Shown in pieces: positions 53,850 to 62,132 of a stretch of 64,000 bases of DNA (its first letter is position 1; each line of letters starts with the position of its first letter). Origin of the DNA: Azospirillum sp. B510 (GTDB taxonomy: Bacteria > Pseudomonadota > Alphaproteobacteria > Azospirillales > Azospirillaceae); the NCBI RefSeq assembly GCF_000010725.1, contig NC_013854.1:835001-899000 (forward strand), written 5' to 3'. The position numbers and the translations under genes were made by a program. The notes beneath the pieces were generated by a model, which worked only from the letters and a program-made list of their open reading frames with translations, did no database searches and was not told where the DNA came from.

Positions 53850-54232
53850 GGCCGGAATTACCGGATCGCCGCGCGAGACCGTCGCGCCGCGTTCCGCCCT
53901 TGCCGACCTTGGAATGCTCTCCGGACGGCAGTTCCAGCGCCGTCGAGCTGTGCGCGACTGCCCTGGAACTGCCGGGCTACGCCCTGGTCAATCCGTGGAC
54001 TGGGTAGGGTTGGGGCAGCATCCGGGTCGATGGCGGCGTCGAGACCCTGTTCGACCGGTGTTGCTCCCTGCCTCCTGCCAGCGGCGATGATGCCGATTTC
54101 CGGGCCACGAGAAGCCGGGGCACGGTCGGCGCACTGCCGGGGGCAGGGCGGGCCGTCATCGCCGGCATGACGGTCAAGTTCCCAGACCGGGCGTCTGTCG
54201 CACCGCACCTTATTCTTCCGAAGGTCCGCTCC
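53850..54232 (+). other. Intergenic region upstream of tonB with 12-bp inverted repeat
   Basis: No gene is convincing here. CGGCAGTTCCAG (53926-53937) and CTGGAACTGCCG (53963-53974) form a perfect stem with a 25-base loop. It could end the upstream transcript or regulate tonB. An open frame runs through the first 150 bases but lacks any recognisable motif. Confidence 0.45.
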
Positions 54233-55216
54233 ATGCACGAGCAACGGCCGATCGCCACCCAACCTCTTGCCGTGGAGGCAGCGCCTGGTCTGGCCTCCCG
54301 GACAGAGGCGGCGCGCTGGTCCTTGCCGCTTTCGTTCGCCTTGCACGCCGGGATGATCGGGCTCGTGACCGGTTTCCATGCACCGCCGGATCCCCCGCCG
54401 GCGGTGGTGTCGGTGGAGCTTTCCTTTGTCGCGGCTGCGGCGGAACCGGCATCACCAGCGGAGCCGGTCGCGGAATCGACAGTGGGAGCGGACACCGGCG
54501 CACACTCCGAACCGGCTCCGGAACCGGCGGTGGCGCCGGCACAGCCATCGGACACCCGGAACACCGAGCCGGAGATGCCGCCCGATGTCGCGAGACCGCC
54601 GGTCGCCGAGCCGCAGGCCGAGAAGTCGCCGGCTGAGGAGCCGCCAATTGACGAATCGCCTGTCGCGGAGGTGTCTATGCCGGTCCTGGCGGAGCCGGCG
54701 AACGTGGAAACGCGACCGCCCGTTCAACCACCCGTTCCCGCGCGCCGGCCACCGCATAGCCCCCTGCGCCGCGATCCATCTCCCACTAGGCCGACGCCGG
54801 CTGCGGTCCCCCCGGCGGGCAGGGCCGGAGCAACGGAGGAACAGACGGCACCGACTCCCGCAGTGCCGGCGGTCCAGACGACCGCACCGGCGGCGCCATC
54901 CCCGGACGCGCCCCTGAAATCCGACAGGCAGGCCGCCGATTATTTCGGCGCGATCCAGGCAAGGCTGGCCCGTCACAAGGTCTATCCACCGGCCGCGCGC
55001 CAGAGGCGTCAGGAGGGCGTCGTGCTGGTCCGTTTCACCATCGTCGCCGACGGCACCATCACGGGCTGGGCGGTCGTCGAGGGCTCCGGACACGCCATCC
55101 TCGACCAGGCTGCGGAGGAGATGATCCGGCGGGCGTCCCCGCTTCCCCCCATCCCTGCGGAGATGGGCCGCACCCGCATCGACATCACGCTTCCCGTTCG
55201 TTTCGCGCTGCAATGA
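54233..55216 (+). CDS. tonB: TonB family energy-transducing protein
   Basis: A 327-residue protein. After a short cytoplasmic start, a single membrane helix (LPLSFALHAGMIGLVTGF) leads to a long Pro/Glu/Ala-rich periplasmic spacer (about residues 50-240), and the C-terminal TonB domain has YPPAARQRRQEGVVLVRFTIVADGTITGWAVVEGSGHAILD. It passes proton-motive force to outer membrane receptors. ExbB and ExbD genes are absent here. The dedicated copy probably serves the two nearby receptors. GAAGG precedes the ATG at 54233. Confidence 0.93.
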   Translation: MHEQRPIATQPLAVEAAPGLASRTEAARWSLPLSFALHAGMIGLVTGFHAPPDPPPAVVSVELSFVAAAAEPASPAEPVAESTVGADTGAHSEPAPEPAVAPAQPSDTRNTEPEMPPDVARPPVAEPQAEKSPAEEPPIDESPVAEVSMPVLAEPANVETRPPVQPPVPARRPPHSPLRRDPSPTRPTPAAVPPAGRAGATEEQTAPTPAVPAVQTTAPAAPSPDAPLKSDRQAADYFGAIQARLARHKVYPPAARQRRQEGVVLVRFTIVADGTITGWAVVEGSGHAILDQAAEEMIRRASPLPPIPAEMGRTRIDITLPVRFALQ

Positions 55217-55278
55217 CGAGCCTGTTCCATCCTGGCCCGGTTCCCTCGGCGGCCGGGCGCTCTCTATTCGGAGATGCC

Positions 55279-57069
55279 ATGACATACCTGCACACGCTGG
55301 TCGCCGGCCCGCTTGAACGGGGAGCGGCGGCTGTTGCCGGTCTGCCTCCAGTGGCGTGGCGGTTCACCCGCGCGGTCCTGTTCGTTCTGGCGATCGCCCT
55401 GTCCGCAGCGGCGGGCGGGGAGGCCGCCGCCCATGCCTTTCTGACGGATACCGAACCGGCGGACAGCAGCCGTCTGGAGTCCGCGCCGTCCGAGATCCGG
55501 TTGACCTTCAACGAACCGGTCACGCCGATCCTTGTGCAACTGCTCGATGCGGCAGGCCGCCCAGTCGCCGGGGAAAAGCCGGTGGCGGGGCCGGACGGCA
55601 GCGTCCGGCTTGCGCTGCCGACTCCCCTACCAACCGGCCTCTACACCGTCAGCTACCGCGTGACCTCGGCGGACGGACATCCGGCGGCCGGCACGCTGCG
55701 GTTCGGTGTCGGGGTCACACCGCCGGCTGAGGAAGTTGCCGACAGGGTGGAGGCAGGACCAGCGGGGGCGGAGGCGCCGGCCCTTGCCGCAGTCGCGGTG
55801 CGGGCGCTGCATTTTGGCGCTTTGCTCGCCGCGACCGGCGGCGGCCTGTTCCTGGTGCTCGTCTCGGGACGCTGGTCGCCGTTGAACCGGCGGCTGCGGC
55901 CGGGTCTGGGATTGATCCTGTTGACGGCGGGACTGTCGGCTGTCCTGCTCGTCGTTCTGAACGGCATCGTTCTGAACGGTTCGGCGCCCGGCACGCCGCT
56001 GTCTCCGGCCGCCTGGGCGCAGGGATGGACGACGGGGTGGGCAAGTTCGGCAGGCGTCAGCGCGGCAGTGGCGCTGCTGGCCTTGCTTGCCGTCGCGGTC
56101 GGGCTGGCCCTGGAGGCGGATCACGGTGCCGGTCCAATCCTGCTTCTGTCCGCCGCGGCGATCGGTGCCGTGTCGCTGGCGCTTACCGGTCATGCCGCGA
56201 CGGCGCCGCCGCGGTGGCTGAGCGCTCCGCTGGTGGCGCTGCACGGGCTGATGGCGGCATTCTGGATCGGCGCCCTCTGGCCGCTGGCCGTCGCCTTGCG
56301 GACCGAACCGGCCGGTGAGGCGGCGCAGCTGATCCGGCGGTTCTCGCGGCTGGCGCTCGTGGCCGTGGCGCTCCTCGTCGCTGCCGGCGCGCTGTTGAGC
56401 CTCCTGCAAATCGAACGGCCGGCGGCGGTGCTGGCGACCGGCTATGGTTGGCTCTGGCTGGCAAAGATGGCGGCCGTCGGCGTCCTGCTTGCGCTTGCCG
56501 CCTGCAACCGGTTCTGGCTGACGCCGGCTCTCGGCATCGCGGGTGGCAGGGGAGCGGTGGCGTTGCGGCGGACGATTTGGGCCGAAGTGGCCGTCGTCAT
56601 CGCCGTGCTTGTCGTCACCGCGGCCTTCGCGTTGACGCCGCCTCCGCGCGCAGTCTCTGTTCCGGCGGAAAGTCCGGTGGCCGGGACCATGGCGGAGATC
56701 GAGCCGGTTCGCGATGCCGGATATGTCACATCGATCTCCCGCGGTGACCTCGTCGCCCTGATCGAAGTGACACCGGCCCATCCCGGCCCCAACCGGGTGA
56801 CCGTCCACCTGTCCCGTCCCGACGGGCGCCCGGTCGATCCGGCCGATGCCGACCTGGAATGGAGCCTGCCGGCTGCGGGCCTGGCGCCGGTCCGCCGCTC
56901 TCTGACGGCTTCGGCGGCCGGCGTGTTCGGTGCCGATGATGTCGACCTGCCGATGGCCGGGCGCTGGTCGCTGCTGCTGGAGGTCCGGGGTGGGGAGACC
57001 GGACCCGCGACATTCCGGACGGACGTGCCCGTCGTACCCGAAGACCAATCGAAGGAGGTCAAGCCATGA
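55279..57069 (+). CDS. CopC-CopD fusion protein for copper uptake, with YtkA/FixH-like C-terminus
   Basis: A 596-residue protein. A signal segment ends at AAAHAFLTDTEPADSS; after cleavage the exposed histidine is the copper ligand of CopC, whose domain runs to about residue 150 (VSYRVTSADGHPAAGTLRFGV). Eight or so membrane helices of the CopD type follow (about residues 175-460), with conserved histidines such as in ALTGHAATAPP. The last 130 residues form a periplasmic beta-sandwich like YtkA or FixH. It should bring copper into the cytoplasm or periplasm. The start at 55279 has GGAGATGCC upstream; 55213 is an alternative overlapping tonB. Confidence 0.9.
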   Translation: MTYLHTLVAGPLERGAAAVAGLPPVAWRFTRAVLFVLAIALSAAAGGEAAAHAFLTDTEPADSSRLESAPSEIRLTFNEPVTPILVQLLDAAGRPVAGEKPVAGPDGSVRLALPTPLPTGLYTVSYRVTSADGHPAAGTLRFGVGVTPPAEEVADRVEAGPAGAEAPALAAVAVRALHFGALLAATGGGLFLVLVSGRWSPLNRRLRPGLGLILLTAGLSAVLLVVLNGIVLNGSAPGTPLSPAAWAQGWTTGWASSAGVSAAVALLALLAVAVGLALEADHGAGPILLLSAAAIGAVSLALTGHAATAPPRWLSAPLVALHGLMAAFWIGALWPLAVALRTEPAGEAAQLIRRFSRLALVAVALLVAAGALLSLLQIERPAAVLATGYGWLWLAKMAAVGVLLALAACNRFWLTPALGIAGGRGAVALRRTIWAEVAVVIAVLVVTAAFALTPPPRAVSVPAESPVAGTMAEIEPVRDAGYVTSISRGDLVALIEVTPAHPGPNRVTVHLSRPDGRPVDPADADLEWSLPAAGLAPVRRSLTASAAGVFGADDVDLPMAGRWSLLLEVRGGETGPATFRTDVPVVPEDQSKEVKP

Positions 57070-57689
57070 CGCCGAACAAGATCGGACGCGGGTTCTTTTG
57101 GAGTCTTGGCGCCCTGGCCATCGCTGCGCTGGCTGGCCTGGTCGGCTGGCAGATCCAGCGCGTCGGCAGCGGTCACGGCGTTGCGGCGGACGCCCTGACC
57201 AAGCTCGGCGGCCCCTGGTCGCTGACCGATCAGACCGGCCAGCCGCGCACCGATCGCAGTTTTCCCAGCAAGCTGCAGGTGATGTTCTTCGGCTACCGCT
57301 ATTGCCCGGACATCTGCCCGACCGAGCTCCAGGCCATCGCCGAGACGCTCGACCTGCTGGGCGCCGATGCGTCGCAGGTCCAGCCGCTGTTCATCAGCAT
57401 CGATCCGCAGCGCGACACGCCCGCCGCGCTTGCCGAATACACCGCCCTGTTTGATTCCCGCATCCTCGGCCTGACCGGAACCCCCGATCAGGTCGCGGCG
57501 ATGGCGACGGCGTTCCGCGTCTATTATGCGCGGATCGAAGCCAAGGACGGCGGGGCGGACGATTATCTGATGGATCACTCGGCCTTCGTCTACCTGACGG
57601 ACCGCACCGGCGCCGTTGCCGGTGTCGTGCCGCCGGGCACCAAGCCGGCGGACCTCGCCGGCATCATCCGTACCCGACTGAAATCCTGA
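57066..57689 (+). CDS. SCO1/SenC copper chaperone (copy 2)
   Basis: A 207-residue membrane-anchored thioredoxin-fold protein with FFGYRYCPDICPTEL (CPDICP copper motif) near residue 80 and the partner histidine in YLMDHSAFVYL. It overlaps the CopC-CopD gene by 4 bases (ATGA), so translation is coupled. In this copper cluster it likely metallates a CuA site or works with PCuAC encoded next. About half of its residues match the copy at 7050-7664. Confidence 0.94.
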   Translation: MTPNKIGRGFFWSLGALAIAALAGLVGWQIQRVGSGHGVAADALTKLGGPWSLTDQTGQPRTDRSFPSKLQVMFFGYRYCPDICPTELQAIAETLDLLGADASQVQPLFISIDPQRDTPAALAEYTALFDSRILGLTGTPDQVAAMATAFRVYYARIEAKDGGADDYLMDHSAFVYLTDRTGAVAGVVPPGTKPADLAGIIRTRLKS

Positions 57690-57705
57690 CCCCTCTTGAA
57701 AGGAC

Positions 57706-58200
57706 ATGACGATCATGCGTATTGCGACACTCGCGGCCCTGTTGATGTTCGCCGCCGGCACCGCGTTGGCCCATGGCTACAAGGCCGGTTCCATCGAGAT
57801 TGAACATCCCTGGGCCCGCGCCACGGCGCCGTCCGCCCAGAACGGGGCCGCCTATCTGGTGCTGAACGGAACGGGCAAGGAGAGCGACCGGCTGCTGTCG
57901 GCCGCCACCCCGGTCGCGGAGAAGGCGGAACTGCATACGCACCTGATGGACAATGGCGTCATGAAGATGCGCCCGGTCGATGCCATCGAGGTGGCGCCGG
58001 GTTCCCCGACGGCGCTTCAGCCCGGCGGTCTGCATATCATGCTGTTCGGTCTGAAGCAGCCCCTGGTCAAGGGGAAGGCCTTTCCGCTGACCCTGACCTT
58101 CGAGAAGGCCGGTCCCGTCACCGTTCAGGTCGATGTTCAAGGCGCCGGGGCCGCGGCACCGTCGCACGAGGGCATGGGGGATTCTCACAAGACGCACTGA
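57706..58200 (+). CDS. PCuAC family periplasmic copper chaperone
   Basis: A 164-residue exported protein. The signal peptide (ATLAALLMFAAGTALA) is followed by the PCuAC domain. Copper-binding residues are spread as in the family motif: LHTHLMDNGVMKM and GGLHIMLFGL. An extra His-rich C-terminus (SHEGMGDSHKTH) may bind copper too. It transfers Cu(I), often with a SCO protein, to cytochrome oxidase. It is 16 bases behind the SCO gene, with AAAGG upstream of the ATG. Confidence 0.95.
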   Translation: MTIMRIATLAALLMFAAGTALAHGYKAGSIEIEHPWARATAPSAQNGAAYLVLNGTGKESDRLLSAATPVAEKAELHTHLMDNGVMKMRPVDAIEVAPGSPTALQPGGLHIMLFGLKQPLVKGKAFPLTLTFEKAGPVTVQVDVQGAGAAAPSHEGMGDSHKTH

Positions 58201-58337
58201 GGCTGGGCGGGGGCGCCGGCCGGCTGTCGACCGGCGCTCTCATTCGCAGCCTGCCGCCCGGTTCATGGATGCCATCGGTTCGGAGGAAACCATCGGCTTG
58301 TTCCATGTATCGGTTCCACAACGGCTGATAGGTCTCG

Positions 58338-58358
58338 CCATGCCCATAAGGGACATGG
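58338..58358. promoter_or_regulatory. Palindrome upstream of DUF2946 copy 2
   Basis: CCATGCCC ATAA GGGACATGG is a near-perfect inverted repeat with one unpaired base, 46 bases before the next gene. It may be an operator for the downstream uptake genes. No regulator is identified. Confidence 0.35.
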
Positions 58359-58403
58359 TATTATCCCACAAGTATCCCTGGTGATTTCGGCAGGCCCCGC
58401 GAC

Positions 58404-58847
58404 GTGAAGCCGGATATGGCGACGACCCCCGACGGAATGCGGCGATTTGCACGGCACGGCCTGTTGGCCGCTGCCGTTGCCCTGATCGTGCAGATGGTCG
58501 CCTGGGCGTGGATGCCGGCCTGGACTGTGTCTGGCGGCGGGACCTCCGCCCAGTTCACGGCCATTTGTACGCCGGACGGGGTGAAGGTCGTGGCCTTGGA
58601 CGATGACGGTCTGGTCGTCGAGCTTCAGCCGTCTGTGTTGCCGACGGAAAAAGCGCCCGCAAGCAAGGCCGAAGGCCAGTGTCCGCTGTGTCCGTTGATC
58701 GGCGGATTGGGATTGGCCCCAACCCAGGCGACCGTCATGCCGTCGGACGTCGAGCGTCATGGCCCGACACTGCTTCCAGGCAACCAGATCGCCACCGGCT
58801 GGTTCCTCGCCACCCTCCAGGCCAGGGCTCCCCCGTCCTTGGGATGA
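58404..58847 (+). CDS. DUF2946 family protein, copy 2
   Basis: A 147-residue protein: signal anchor LLAAAVALIVQMVAWAWMPA, family core AICTPDGVKVVALDDDG, dithiol motif CPLCPLIGGLG near residue 96 and ending GWFLATLQARAPPS. It is clearly a paralogue of 53400-53849 in all three blocks. It lies upstream of the methanobactin-type receptor, as copy 1 lies upstream of TonB. A GTG start is assumed; an ATG at 58416 is possible. Confidence 0.8.
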   Translation: MKPDMATTPDGMRRFARHGLLAAAVALIVQMVAWAWMPAWTVSGGGTSAQFTAICTPDGVKVVALDDDGLVVELQPSVLPTEKAPASKAEGQCPLCPLIGGLGLAPTQATVMPSDVERHGPTLLPGNQIATGWFLATLQARAPPSLG

Positions 58848-59152
58848 TGCGCCTTCGCGGCCGCTTGCTTGATCGCCAGAACGATCCGGCCGCGCCTGCC
58901 TGACAGCGAACGCACAGCGTCCATCGTCGAACCGTCCGGAACCTCCCGGCCGCTCAAACGTCTTTTGTGCGAGCGGTTCCCTGGGGCGTGACCGGCCGGC
59001 GATACAGACGGCGCGAAGCCTGAGCGCGGGGCGCAATCCTGCCACCACTGCGACGTGACGCCGCGAGGGTCCACCGCCCGTGGACCGGCGAGCCATGCCG
59101 CTTTTCCGATAAACGGCCGGTGTCCACGGCCAGTTCTCAAGGATCGCAATTC
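58848..59152 (+). other. GC-rich leader region upstream of the second TonB-dependent receptor
   Basis: No gene is seen. The stretch contains short hairpins, such as GTCCAC-CGCCC-GTGGAC near 59069-59085, and a GAGCCATGCC string that partly recalls a B12 box. The full riboswitch pattern is absent (see rejected items). Confidence 0.4.
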
Positions 59153-61189
59153 GTGACGACCCTTTCCGTGCGCCTGCGCGCGTCCTGCCTCATCGTGCCC
59201 GGCCTGATCGCCATCGCCTGTCCCGCCGCCTCCCAGCAGCAGAGCAACCCGGCACAGGGGAGCGCCTTTCAGTTGGACGCCGTCACCGTCACGGCGACGC
59301 GCAGCGAGAACAACAGTTTCGACGTGCCGGCATCGGTGTCCATCCTCACCCGCGAGCAGCTGGATGATGCCCAGGCCGCGAACCTCTCGGTGCTGCGCAA
59401 GCTTCCCGGAGTCGATCTCGGCGGAGGCGCCCGCCCGGCCGGCCAGATTCCGACGATCCGCGGCTTGCAGGGGCCGCGCGTCATCCTGTCCGTCGATGGC
59501 GCCCGGCGCGATTACGCCGACAACATCCGCACGCCGCTGCTGATCGACCCGGACATGGTGCAGCAGATCGACATCGTGCGCGGCTCAGAATCGGCGCTCT
59601 ACGGCAGCGGCGGCATCGGCGGCGTCATGGCGCTGCGCACTCTGGAGGCCGATGACATCCTCGCTCCCGGCCGGACCGTCGGCGGCCGGGCGAAGATCGG
59701 CTTCCGCAGCGCCGACCACAGCGTTTCGACCAACCTGACCGGTGCCGCGCGCAGCGGCGGTGTGGATATCCTGGGCAGCGCCACCCTGCGCGACGCCGGA
59801 CGCATCCAGACCGGTGATGGGAACGGCCTGACCAACGACCAGCAGCTGAAAAGCGGGCTGTTCAAGGTCGGGGCGACGCTGAACGAGGGCAACCGGGTCC
59901 AGCTTTCCTACCAGAAATTCGCCGACAATCTGGTCACACCCAGCAATCCCGGCGGCAGCGACGCCTTCGGCCTGTTGCAGAGGCTGAAGCGGCGGCAGGA
60001 CCAGTTCACCGGCAGCTACGCCTTCCACGACGACGGCCGGAAGTGGATCGACGGCAGCGCCACCGCCTATTACACCAAGCTGCGCTTCGCGACGACGCCC
60101 TACACCGCCGGGGTGACGGCCACCGATATCGAGATGGCGACCGCCGGCGTCGCGTTGCAGAACAGCACCCGCATCGAGATGGCGCCGTGGCTGCGCCATC
60201 GGATCACCTACGGCGTCGACGCCCACCGTGACCGTGCCCGCAACCGCGACGGCGGTGTCGCCAACGCGGTCCAGCCGGATGGCGAGCAGATCTCGCAGGG
60301 CCTGTTCCTTCAGGACGAGGTGACCATCGCCGAGGATTGGACGCTGATCGGCGCCGTCCGGCATGACCGCTACCGGCTGGAGCCAGTGGGACAGGCATCG
60401 TCCGACAATCAGCGCCTGTCGCCCAAAATCGCTCTGAAATGGCAGGTCCGGCCCTTTCTCGGCCTGTTCGTCGGCTATTCGGAGGCGTTCCGGGCGCCGA
60501 CGCTGGGTGAGACCTATCAGAACCTCGGCACCACCCGCGCCCTCTTCAACTTCCGCCCCAATCCGGGCCTCAAGCCCGAGACCAGCCGGACCAAGGAGGC
60601 TGGTTTCACGCTGGCCTTCGACGATGTGCTGACCGGTGGCGACGCGATGCGGCTGAAGACCACTGTCTTCACCGAGACGGTGGATGACATGATCACCTCG
60701 GCCACCATCGGCCGCTACACCCGCGCGGCACCCTTCTCCGGCACCGGGCTGATCTTCCAGAACCAGAACGTCGCCAAGGCGGATCGCCACGGCGGCGAGG
60801 TGGTGGCCAGCTACACCGCCGGCGGTCTCGACGTCGGCATCGGCTATTCGCATCTGCGGGCCAAGGACGCCTCGACCGGTGCCGGGCTGTTCGCCCCGCC
60901 CGACAAGGTCACGCTGGGCACCCGCTACCGCTTCGAGTCCGGTTGGTCCGTCTGGTGGACCGGCCAGTTCGTCGACGAGCAGCACCGTGACGCGACGGCG
61001 TTGCGTCGGCGTGACGGCTATGGGCTGCACGACATCGGCGTGACCTACGACCGCGACTGGTACCGGGTCGATCTCGGCGTCACCAACCTGTTCGACAAGG
61101 CCTACGCCACCTACCAGCAGTCGCAGACGACGACCTACACCTACGAGGAAGGCCGCAGCGTCAACCTGACGCTGAGCGCGCGGTTCTGA
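59153..61189 (+). CDS. mbnT: TonB-dependent receptor, hemoglobin/transferrin type, probable methanobactin uptake receptor
   Basis: A 678-residue outer membrane receptor. A signal peptide (RLRASCLIVPGLIAIACPAASQ) is followed by a TonB-box-like LDAVTVTATRSENNSF, the plug (LSVLRKLPGVDLGGGARPAGQIPTIRGLQGPRVILSVDGARRDY and the IVRGSESALYGSGGIGGV block) and a 22-strand barrel with NRDGGVANAVQP and SEAFRAPTLGETYQNLGT typical of the hemoglobin/transferrin group. It ends in LTLSARF. Genes for MbnP, MbnH, MbnA and MbnB follow directly, so copper-loaded methanobactin is the best guess for its ligand; heme is the alternative. GTG at 59153 has AAGGA upstream. Confidence 0.8.
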   Translation: MTTLSVRLRASCLIVPGLIAIACPAASQQQSNPAQGSAFQLDAVTVTATRSENNSFDVPASVSILTREQLDDAQAANLSVLRKLPGVDLGGGARPAGQIPTIRGLQGPRVILSVDGARRDYADNIRTPLLIDPDMVQQIDIVRGSESALYGSGGIGGVMALRTLEADDILAPGRTVGGRAKIGFRSADHSVSTNLTGAARSGGVDILGSATLRDAGRIQTGDGNGLTNDQQLKSGLFKVGATLNEGNRVQLSYQKFADNLVTPSNPGGSDAFGLLQRLKRRQDQFTGSYAFHDDGRKWIDGSATAYYTKLRFATTPYTAGVTATDIEMATAGVALQNSTRIEMAPWLRHRITYGVDAHRDRARNRDGGVANAVQPDGEQISQGLFLQDEVTIAEDWTLIGAVRHDRYRLEPVGQASSDNQRLSPKIALKWQVRPFLGLFVGYSEAFRAPTLGETYQNLGTTRALFNFRPNPGLKPETSRTKEAGFTLAFDDVLTGGDAMRLKTTVFTETVDDMITSATIGRYTRAAPFSGTGLIFQNQNVAKADRHGGEVVASYTAGGLDVGIGYSHLRAKDASTGAGLFAPPDKVTLGTRYRFESGWSVWWTGQFVDEQHRDATALRRRDGYGLHDIGVTYDRDWYRVDLGVTNLFDKAYATYQQSQTTTYTYEEGRSVNLTLSARF

Positions 61190-61235
61190 CCCGGTCACCA
61201 TCCCGCCCCTTCTTCCCAAACGAGGAGTTCCCCCG

Positions 61236-62132
61236 ATGACCGTCCAGCGCGCCGCTTTCGCCGGCCTTGCGATCCTCGGCCTTGCGGCCTGCTCCACCAC
61301 CGTGCCGGTACCGGACATCATGCCGGTCACGGTGACCTTCGCCCTGACGGCCAACGGCAAGCCGGCACGCTGCGGCGAGCCGCTCGGACCGCTCGGGGCG
61401 GGCGGCACCCCGGCGATGCTGCACGACGCGCGCTTCTATGTGCAGGATGTCGCCCTGATCGATGCGGCGGGGCGGGCGGTTCCGCTGACGCTGGCGCAGA
61501 ATGACTGGCAGACGGCGTCGGTCGCCCTGCTCGACTTCGAGGACGGGTCGGGCGGATGTGTCGGCGGCACGCGGGCGACCAACGCCACGGTGACGGGGAG
61601 CGTGCCGGCCGGCCGCTATGCCGGGCTGTCCTTCACCGTCGGCGTGCCGCCGGCCCTGAACCACACCAGCACCGAAAAGGCGGCCCCGCCGCTGGACATC
61701 GCCGCCATGGGATGGAGCTGGCAGGCGGGTCGGAAATTCATGAAGGTGGAGGTCGATCCGAACGGCGGGGTCGCCAAGTCCGGCGGAGCGAAGGCCAGGA
61801 CCTGGTACGTCCATCTCGGCTCCACCGGCTGCACCGGCAACCCGGCGGACGGGGAAAGCGTGTCCTGCACCAACGCCAACCGGCTGCCGGTGACCGTCGC
61901 CGCCTTCGATCCGGTGAGCCAAGCCGTTGCGCTCGACCTGTCGGCGCTGTTCGACGGCAGCGCGCTGGGCCGGGACCGCGGCGGGGCGGTCGGCTGCATG
62001 AGCGGCCCGACCGACCCGGAATGCGGCCCGGTGTTCCGGCAGCTCGGCCTGTCGCTGGAGAGTGGGCGGCCGGTGACGCCCGGATCCTCACCGGCCTTCG
62101 CTGCGGTCACCAAGCCGGTTTCCAAGCCATGA
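61236..62132 (+). CDS. mbnP: MbnP-family periplasmic copper-binding lipoprotein
   Basis: A 298-residue lipoprotein: signal peptide with lipobox LAAC (lipidated C19). The MbnP-type domain contains VTVTFALTANGKPARCG, LHDARFYVQDVALID, PALNHTSTEKAAPPLDIAAMGWSW and RKFMKVEVD. Tryptophans W160 and W162 are candidates for the residue that MbnH oxidises to kynurenine; histidines H63 and H143 may bind copper. In methanotrophs the pair helps to release or handle copper from methanobactin. It overlaps the mbnH gene by four bases. Confidence 0.9.
   Translation: MTVQRAAFAGLAILGLAACSTTVPVPDIMPVTVTFALTANGKPARCGEPLGPLGAGGTPAMLHDARFYVQDVALIDAAGRAVPLTLAQNDWQTASVALLDFEDGSGGCVGGTRATNATVTGSVPAGRYAGLSFTVGVPPALNHTSTEKAAPPLDIAAMGWSWQAGRKFMKVEVDPNGGVAKSGGAKARTWYVHLGSTGCTGNPADGESVSCTNANRLPVTVAAFDPVSQAVALDLSALFDGSALGRDRGGAVGCMSGPTDPECGPVFRQLGLSLESGRPVTPGSSPAFAAVTKPVSKP

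Noticed and set aside
58980..59110. Possible second cobalamin riboswitch before the second receptor
   Set aside because: Only GAGCCATGCC and a short hairpin resemble parts of the motif. The CCCCGCAACTGT-like segment, GCCACTG in the right place and the full B12 box are missing.
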